Source: GCA-2862585 sp963991165 (lineage in GTDB: Bacteria; Bacteroidota; Bacteroidia; Flavobacteriales; UBA7312). From it: DNA of 20,374 nucleotides. Numbering within the stretch: the stretch's first letter is position 1; every line of letters starts with the position of its first letter. Positions 15,001 to 20,374 of this stretch are shown here, piece after piece. The notes below the pieces were generated by a model. The model was not told the origin of the DNA. It did no database searches and saw only the letters and a list, made by a program, of their open reading frames with translations. Location: assembly GCA_963991165.1 (NCBI GenBank), contig CAXDOW010000026.1, positions 1 to 20,374 on the forward strand, given 5' to 3'. The position numbers and the translations under genes were made by a program.

Positions 15001-17538
15001 GGCCTTATTTTTAGGTTTTGTAATTTTTGCTTTTAGGACTGTTTCATTCTCGTTGAGATTAATAGAAATGGTATCACCCTCTTGAAGTTTTGAGTTAACG
15101 ATTTCTTCGGCCAATATATCCTCTAAATACTTTTGAATAGCTCGCTTTAGGGGGCGCGCTCCAAATTGAGAATCGAACCCTTTGTCGGCAATAAATTCTT
15201 TGGCTTTTTGACTCAGTTTTATCGTATAGCCAAGCGACTGAATTCGGTCATATAATGAAGCTAATTCAATATCAATAATTTCGTGAATATGTTCATTGGT
15301 TAGTGTGTTGAACATTATAACATCATCAATTCTATTTAAAAATTCGGGAGCAAATGCTTTTTTAAGGGCCTTTTCAATAACTCCTTTAGAATCTGACTGA
15401 AATGAATCTCTTTTGGCATTGGTGGAAAAACCTACGCCTTGCCCAAAATCTTTCAATTGACGAGAGCCAATGTTGGAGGTCATGATGATAATGGTGTTTT
15501 TAAAATTAATTTTTCGACCCAAACTATCAGTCATGTAGCCATCATCAAGAACTTGTAAAAGCAAGTTAAATACGTCGGGGTGGGCTTTTTCAACTTCATC
15601 GAGAAGAACAATACAGTATGGTTTCCTCCTTACTTTTTCGGTTAGCTGACCGCCTTCTTCATATCCAACATATCCTGGAGGCGAGCCTACCAATCTTGAT
15701 ACGGCAAATTTCTCCATGTACTCACTCATATCTATTCGTATGAGAGAATCTTTGGTGTCAAACATGAGTTTAGCTAGTTCCTTGGCTAACTGTGTTTTAC
15801 CTACGCCAGTAGGCCCCATAAAAATAAATGACCCAATTGGCTTTTCGGGATCTTTTAAACCAACTCGATTTCTTCTTATTGCCTTAACTATTTTTGTGAT
15901 GGCTTCATCTTGTCCAACAACTCTTTGTTTTAACTCGCCTTCCATCTCAATCAGTTTTTTGCTTTCTTGTTCGGCTATTCTTTGAACAGGAATGCCAGTC
16001 ATCATTGCAATGACTTCTGCTACATTGTCATCATCTACCATTTCACGTTGACTTTTTAACTCTTCCTCCCAAATTAGTTTGGCTTGTTTCAAATTATTTT
16101 CAATTTGACGCTCCTCATCTCTTAATTTGGCCGCTTCTTCAAAGCGCTGTTTTTTGATCACTTGGCCTTTAGTCGATTTAATAACATCCAAATCCTTTTC
16201 CAACTTTAATATATTCTCTGGAACGTTGATATTGTTAATGTGAACTCGAGAACCAGCTTCATCCATAGCATCTATGGCCTTGTCTGGAAGGTGACGATCA
16301 CTCATGTATCGATTGGTCAAATGAACACATGCTTCAAGAGCTTGATCAGTGTAAGTGACATTATGATGCTCTTCATAACGTTCTTTAATATTTTGGAGTA
16401 TTTGTAATGTTTCGTCAATTGTAGTAGGATCAACAATGACCTTTTGAAAGCGTCGCTCCAAAGCACCATCTTTTTCAATATTTTGACGGTATTCATCCAA
16501 AGTAGTCGCTCCAATGCACTGTAATTCCCCTCTAGCTAATGCCGGTTTGAACATATTCGACGCGTCTAATGATCCTGAAGCACCACCCGCACCAACGATT
16601 GTATGTATTTCATCTATAAACAAAATTATGTCAGTGTTTGTCTCTAATTCGTTAAGAATGGCTTTCATTCGTTCTTCAAACTGACCTCTATATTTTGTCC
16701 CAGCCACTAAAGCAGCTAAATCAAGAGAGATGATTCGTTTGTTGAACAATACTCTGGAAACCTTTCGTTGAATAATTCTCAATGCCAAACCTTCTGCGAT
16801 CGCCGATTTTCCAACACCAGGTTCACCAATTAAAATAGGATTATTTTTCTTTCGGCGACTTAGAATTTGACTCACTCTTTCTATTTCCTCTTCTCTTCCC
16901 ACAATAGGATCTAGCTTATCTTCTGATGCCATATTGGTCAAATCTCTTCCAAAGTTGTCAAGAACAGGAGTAGAGGACTTCTTATTACCCTTTATCGGAT
17001 GTTTAGGATTGTTGGAAAAAAATTCTTCTTCTGGTTGAGCATCACTGTTTGTAATATCAGGAGAGGATATGTTTAAATCATTTTCATTATCGGAATCTTC
17101 ATCTTGCATAACAATAAATTCATTTTTGACAGCCTCATAATCAACATTAAACTTTTTCAATGCAAGCGTAACGACGCTATCTGGATCTTTTAGCATGGAT
17201 AACAGCAGGTGAATGGTTTTTATTTCAGAGCTTTTAAACACCATCAACTCCAAATTGGCTAACTTAACTGCTTTGGCTGCTTGTTTTTTAAGTTCTAAAT
17301 AGTTTGAACTTGATGGATTCATTTTGTCATTGTTAATGACAGAAGCTTCAATCACTTTTCGTAATGCTTTTAAATCAACTTCTAAAGCTTTTAAAATAAG
17401 GGCGGCCGTTCCTTGTCCATCTCTCAAAATACCGAGTAGAAAATGTTCAGGGCCAATGGACGAGTGACCTAGACGAAGGGCTTCTTCGCGGCTATATCCC
17501 ATCACATCATTTAATCGTTGAGAAAATTTTGAATCCAT
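14986..17538 (-). CDS. clpC: ATP-dependent Clp protease ATP-binding subunit ClpC
   Basis: ClpC is a hexameric AAA+ unfoldase that feeds proteins into the ClpP protease chamber. The 850-residue protein has an N-terminal double Clp-N repeat (about 1-145) and an acidic linker (146-180). The first ATPase domain has Walker A GEPGVGKS (238-245), Walker B ILFIDE (305-310) and arginine fingers R362/R363. A UVR-like middle segment follows (about 445-490, KQRFEEAAKLRDEE at 463-476). The second ATPase domain has GPTGVGKT (575-582), LLDEVEKAH (645-653) and R736. The loop GVGF (701-704) is the motif by which Clp ATPases dock ClpP, which with the short middle domain separates it from the ClpB disaggregase. 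It is a single gene, convergent with fabI and divergent from gyrA. Confidence 0.96.
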   Translation of the reverse strand: MDSKFSQRLNDVMGYSREEALRLGHSSIGPEHFLLGILRDGQGTAALILKALEVDLKALRKVIEASVINNDKMNPSSSNYLELKKQAAKAVKLANLELMVFKSSEIKTIHLLLSMLKDPDSVVTLALKKFNVDYEAVKNEFIVMQDEDSDNENDLNISSPDITNSDAQPEEEFFSNNPKHPIKGNKKSSTPVLDNFGRDLTNMASEDKLDPIVGREEEIERVSQILSRRKKNNPILIGEPGVGKSAIAEGLALRIIQRKVSRVLFNKRIISLDLAALVAGTKYRGQFEERMKAILNELETNTDIILFIDEIHTIVGAGGASGSLDASNMFKPALARGELQCIGATTLDEYRQNIEKDGALERRFQKVIVDPTTIDETLQILQNIKERYEEHHNVTYTDQALEACVHLTNRYMSDRHLPDKAIDAMDEAGSRVHINNINVPENILKLEKDLDVIKSTKGQVIKKQRFEEAAKLRDEERQIENNLKQAKLIWEEELKSQREMVDDDNVAEVIAMMTGIPVQRIAEQESKKLIEMEGELKQRVVGQDEAITKIVKAIRRNRVGLKDPEKPIGSFIFMGPTGVGKTQLAKELAKLMFDTKDSLIRIDMSEYMEKFAVSRLVGSPPGYVGYEEGGQLTEKVRRKPYCIVLLDEVEKAHPDVFNLLLQVLDDGYMTDSLGRKINFKNTIIIMTSNIGSRQLKDFGQGVGFSTNAKRDSFQSDSKGVIEKALKKAFAPEFLNRIDDVIMFNTLTNEHIHEIIDIELASLYDRIQSLGYTIKLSQKAKEFIADKGFDSQFGARPLKRAIQKYLEDILAEEIVNSKLQEGDTISINLNENETVLKAKITKPKNKAKSND

Positions 17539-17721
17539 AGTCTTTTTAGAAGTTGTAAATTAAGTCAGCAAATTAGTAATTACATTGTTATTGACTTCAT
17601 TAAAAACAATTTGATTTATCAACAATTTTTCTGTTAATAATTAATCATATTTTTTAACACTTACAATAGCATGTTTACTTAAATTCGTCAATTATATTAA
17701 CGTAATTTACATTTATTTAAT
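17539..17721. promoter_or_regulatory. Divergent control region of clpC and gyrA
   Basis: This 183-base, very AT-rich spacer must contain both promoters. I found no exact TAnnTTTG in either orientation. Candidates with one mismatch on the gyrA side are TATTTTTT (17649-17656) and TAAATTCG (17680-17687). A 9-base motif occurs as an inverted pair: TGTAAATTA at 17554-17562 and TAATTTACA at 17703-17711. Each copy lies 10-15 bases before a start codon and reads TAATTTACA in the direction of its own gene. An 8-base palindrome GTAATTAC lies at 17576-17583. No tRNA or small open frame is apparent. Confidence 0.4.
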
Positions 17722-20232
17722 ATGGCTGAAGGAGAAAAAATTATTCCAATAAACATAGAAGAAGAAATGAAATCAAAGTACATCGATTATTCGATGTCAG
17801 TTATCATTTCAAGAGCACTGCCTGATGTTAGAGATGGACTTAAGCCCGTTCACAGGAGGGTTCTGTTTGGTATGCACGAACTTGGTGTTACGTCGACCAA
17901 AGCCTACAAGAAGTCTGCTCGTATCGTTGGAGAAGTATTGGGTAAATTTCATCCTCATGGAGACACCTCGGTATATGATACCATGGTCAGAATGGCCCAA
18001 GAATGGTCCTTGAGGTATATGCTCGTTGATGGTCAAGGAAATTTTGGCTCCATCGACGGAGATAGTCCTGCCGCCATGAGGTATACCGAGGCACGTTTGA
18101 GAAAAACAGCCGAAGAACTTCTTTCCGATATTGAAAAAAATACCGTTGATTATCAACTCAATTTTGACGACACGCTCAAAGAACCCGTTGTTCTGCCTTC
18201 GCGTATTCCTAATTTATTATGTAATGGCACTTCAGGTATTGCAGTAGGTATGGCTACAAATATGGCTCCTCATAACCTTTCTGAAGTAGTAGATGCCACC
18301 ATAGCATTTATCGATAATCGAGATATTGATATTAGCGAATTAATGCAACACATTAAAGCACCTGATTTTCCTACTGGTGGCATCATTTATGGGTATGAAG
18401 GTGTAAAAGATGCTTTTGAAACTGGAAAAGGAAGAGTTGTTATACGTGCAAAAACAACTTTTGAAGAAGTTGGAAATAGAGAAGCTATTATTGTAACGGA
18501 AATCCCTTACATGGTTAACAAAGCTGAAATGATAAAGAAAACAGCTGACTTAATCAATGATAAAAAAATAGAGGGTGTTTTCGACATACGCGACGAGTCT
18601 GATAGAAATGGTATGCGAATCGTATATGAATTGAAGCGAGATGCCATTCCTAATATTGTTCTCAATAAGTTGTTTAAATACACACAATTACAGTCATCAT
18701 TTAGTGTGAACAATATTGCACTAGTTAAAGGCCGTCCTCAACAGCTTAATCTAAAGCAGTTAATCCGATATTTTGTAGAGCATAGGCATGAAGTTGTTAT
18801 TAGACGAACACAATACGAATTAGAACAGGCCGAAAAACGAGCTCATATTCTTCAGGGGTTATTAATTGCTATTGATAACTTAGATGAAGTGATTGCACTG
18901 ATTCGTTCTTCTCGAACACCCGATGATGCACGACACGGTTTAATGAATTCATTTAAACTAACTGAAGTTCAAGCCAAAGCTATTCTTGATCTCAGATTGC
19001 AAAAACTTACCGGTCTTGAAAGAGACAAGCTAAAAGAAGAATACGATGAGTTAATGAACACAATCGCCCATCTTAAAAGTATTTTGGAGAATGAGGATGT
19101 AAGAATGGAAATTATCAAAAATGAATTGATAGAAGTCAAGGAAAAATATGGAGATGAAAGGCGATCCAGCATTGAATACGGAGGAGGAGACTTTAGAATT
19201 GAAGATATGATTCCAGATGAAGAGGTAGTAGTTACTATTTCTCATTTAGGATACGTCAAACGAACAAAGTTAGTCGAATATAAATCACAAAACAGGGGTG
19301 GCGTTGGTTCCAAAGGTGCCACGACACGAGATGCTGATTTCCTTGAAGATATCTTTGTTGCTAACAATCACGATTACATGCTATTTTTTACCGAGCAAGG
19401 TCGTTGTTTTTGGCTGAGAGTGTTTGAAATTCCCGAAGGTTCAAAAACTTCTAAAGGAAGAGCTATTCAAAACATGATTAATATACCCTCCGATGATAAA
19501 GTGATGGCGTTCATCAATACTAAAGACTTAAAAGATGAGAATTACATCAATAACCACTTTGTAGTAATGTGTACTAAAAAGGGAATCATCAAAAAAACCT
19601 CATTAGAGTCATATTCTAGACCTCGACAAAACGGAATAAACGCCATTACAATTCGAGAAAATGATCAACTGCTTGAAGCCAAATTGACTACAGGCAATTC
19701 TCAAATTATGTTGGCTGTCAAGTCAGGAAAAGCCATTCGTTTTGAAGAAGAGAAAGTACGACCCATGGGTCGAACAGCATCAGGTGTAAGGGGTATAACG
19801 TTAGCATCTGATACTGACGAAGTAATTGGAATGATTTGTGTTAACGACTTTGAATCCGATGTACTAGTTGTCTCTGAAAATGGATACGGAAAACGATCGA
19901 GTATTGAAGATTACAGAATTACAAATAGGGGAGGAAAAGGCGTAAAAACCATTAACGTAACAGAAAAAACAGGTCATCTCATCGCACTTAAAAATGTCAC
20001 TGACGAAAACGATTTGATGGTGGTCAACAAATCAGGAATTACCATTAGAATATCCGTTTCTGAATTGAGACAAATGGGTCGTGCTACACAAGGTGTTAGA
20101 ATCATAAAATTAAGAGATAAAGACGCTATTGCCGCAGTTGCTAAAGTTCCTGCTGTTAGCAGTGAAGAAACGGATTCACATCAATCTGAGCAAACAGAAT
20201 CGGAAAATTCAAGCAGAAAAGAGCAAGAATAG
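17722..20232 (+). CDS. gyrA: DNA gyrase subunit A
   Basis: GyrA forms with GyrB the gyrase that introduces negative supercoils. The 836-residue protein has the breakage-reunion domain with the catalytic tyrosine Y121 in AAMRYTEARLRK. The region matching the quinolone-resistance segment reads HPHGDTSVYDTMVRMAQ (78-94). The C-terminal DNA-wrapping domain, of beta-pinwheel type, starts near residue 500 and holds a GyrA-box variant QNRGGVG (523-529). A second similar NRGGKG lies near residue 735. The tail (about 815-836) is hydrophilic, rich in Glu, Ser and Gln. The GyrA box and the opening MAEGEKIIPINIEEEMK separate it from ParC. The start ATG at 17722 is the natural one. It is divergent from clpC, and a secreted-protein gene follows after 61 bases. 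Confidence 0.97.
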   Translation: MAEGEKIIPINIEEEMKSKYIDYSMSVIISRALPDVRDGLKPVHRRVLFGMHELGVTSTKAYKKSARIVGEVLGKFHPHGDTSVYDTMVRMAQEWSLRYMLVDGQGNFGSIDGDSPAAMRYTEARLRKTAEELLSDIEKNTVDYQLNFDDTLKEPVVLPSRIPNLLCNGTSGIAVGMATNMAPHNLSEVVDATIAFIDNRDIDISELMQHIKAPDFPTGGIIYGYEGVKDAFETGKGRVVIRAKTTFEEVGNREAIIVTEIPYMVNKAEMIKKTADLINDKKIEGVFDIRDESDRNGMRIVYELKRDAIPNIVLNKLFKYTQLQSSFSVNNIALVKGRPQQLNLKQLIRYFVEHRHEVVIRRTQYELEQAEKRAHILQGLLIAIDNLDEVIALIRSSRTPDDARHGLMNSFKLTEVQAKAILDLRLQKLTGLERDKLKEEYDELMNTIAHLKSILENEDVRMEIIKNELIEVKEKYGDERRSSIEYGGGDFRIEDMIPDEEVVVTISHLGYVKRTKLVEYKSQNRGGVGSKGATTRDADFLEDIFVANNHDYMLFFTEQGRCFWLRVFEIPEGSKTSKGRAIQNMINIPSDDKVMAFINTKDLKDENYINNHFVVMCTKKGIIKKTSLESYSRPRQNGINAITIRENDQLLEAKLTTGNSQIMLAVKSGKAIRFEEEKVRPMGRTASGVRGITLASDTDEVIGMICVNDFESDVLVVSENGYGKRSSIEDYRITNRGGKGVKTINVTEKTGHLIALKNVTDENDLMVVNKSGITIRISVSELRQMGRATQGVRIIKLRDKDAIAAVAKVPAVSSEETDSHQSEQTESENSSRKEQE

Positions 20233-20255
20233 ATAATTATTAATCAATAAAATCG

Positions 20256-20263
20256 TTCCTTTG
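20256..20263 (+). promoter_or_regulatory. Possible -7 element before the last gene
   Basis: TTCCTTTG at 20256-20263 differs from TAnnTTTG by one base. No -33 element of the right spacing is visible upstream. It would give a leader of about 25 bases for the gene starting at 20294. No terminator is evident between gyrA and this point, so read-through from gyrA is also possible. Confidence 0.25.
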
Positions 20264-20293
20264 CATGATGAACGTTAATATATCTTTAATAAA

Positions 20294-20374
20294 ATGAAAA
20301 ATTTACTATTTACATTAAGCATTATTTTCTCATCGTTGAGTTTGGTTGCTCAAACCCAATTGCATGATGTCAAA
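20294..20374 (+). CDS. Start of a secreted protein, cut by the window end
   Basis: An ATG at 20294 opens 27 codons that reach the last base of the window. The peptide has a basic start (MKNLL), a hydrophobic core (FTLSIIFSSLSLV) and a probable signal-peptidase I site after AQ, typical of Bacteroidota exported proteins. Only about seven mature residues (TQLHDVK) are present, so the family cannot be identified. In related genomes I recall a TPR-repeat protein after gyrA, which would fit, but this is memory of gene order and is not seen here. The start codon is preceded by AATAAA and no Shine-Dalgarno sequence. Confidence 0.75.
   Translation, partial: MKNLLFTLSIIFSSLSLVAQTQLHDVK

Noticed and set aside
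17616..17624. DnaA-box-like TTATCAACA in the clpC-gyrA spacer, possible replication origin
   Set aside because: It is a single site with one mismatch and no cluster of boxes, and neither dnaA nor other origin-linked genes lie nearby.
17809..18156. 115-codon open frame antisense to gyrA
   Set aside because: It lies wholly inside gyrA, where the catalytic domain is intact; its peptide resembles no family and follows from the codon pattern of the real gene.
1..20374. Defence island, prophage, insertion sequence or CRISPR in the window
   Set aside because: No transposase, integrase, Cas or nuclease-type gene, direct repeat array or target-site duplication was seen; essentially every long frame is a housekeeping gene.

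Overview
The window is chromosomal housekeeping DNA from a member of the Bacteroidota, most likely a flavobacterium-type (Flavobacteriales) organism. The DNA is AT-rich. Promoters fit the Bacteroidota -33/-7 pattern (TTTG, then TAnnTTTG), start codons lack Shine-Dalgarno sequences, and the omega subunit is of the Bacteroidota type. A PorD-like type IX secretion protein sits in the run bamD-rpoZ-coaBC-porD-recN, a gene order I recall as typical of this phylum. I see no insertion sequences, phage genes, CRISPR arrays, toxin-antitoxin pairs, tRNA or rRNA. No lineage below order is claimed.

Region 1 (1-3527, minus strand) is one tightly packed transcription unit read right to left: ribD (riboflavin synthesis), a DMT/EamA membrane transporter, a YigZ/IMPACT protein and an M42-type metallo-aminopeptidase. 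Junctions overlap or abut (ATGA, TAA-ATG, TGATG). A possible further gene runs off the left edge.

Region 2 (3556-7831, plus strand) starts only 28 bases from ribD and runs divergently: prmC (release-factor methyltransferase), ligA (NAD+-dependent DNA ligase), a DUF6913 protein of unknown function and dapA (lysine/diaminopimelate synthesis). dapA overlaps by 11 bases, tail to tail, a minus-strand PLP enzyme of the serine palmitoyltransferase/KBL family (7821-9062), likely the first enzyme of sphingolipid or sulfonolipid synthesis.

Region 3 (9081-14954, plus strand) begins at a well-formed divergent promoter pair and carries bamD (outer-membrane protein assembly), rpoZ (RNA polymerase omega), coaBC (coenzyme A synthesis), porD (type IX secretion) and recN (recombination repair), all overlapping or abutting. 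fabI (fatty acid synthesis) follows behind its own likely promoter.

Region 4 (14977-20374) holds clpC (minus, AAA+ unfoldase of the ClpCP protease), convergent with fabI and divergent from gyrA (DNA gyrase subunit A) across a 183-base AT-rich spacer. The first 27 codons of a secreted protein close the window.

I found no convincing undescribed biological system. The points most worth a second look are two substituted hallmark residues in the decarboxylase half of CoaBC, a DMT transporter translationally coupled to ribD (candidate flavin transporter), promoters placed so close to start codons that near-leaderless mRNAs are expected, and a possible reading-frame break at the left edge.
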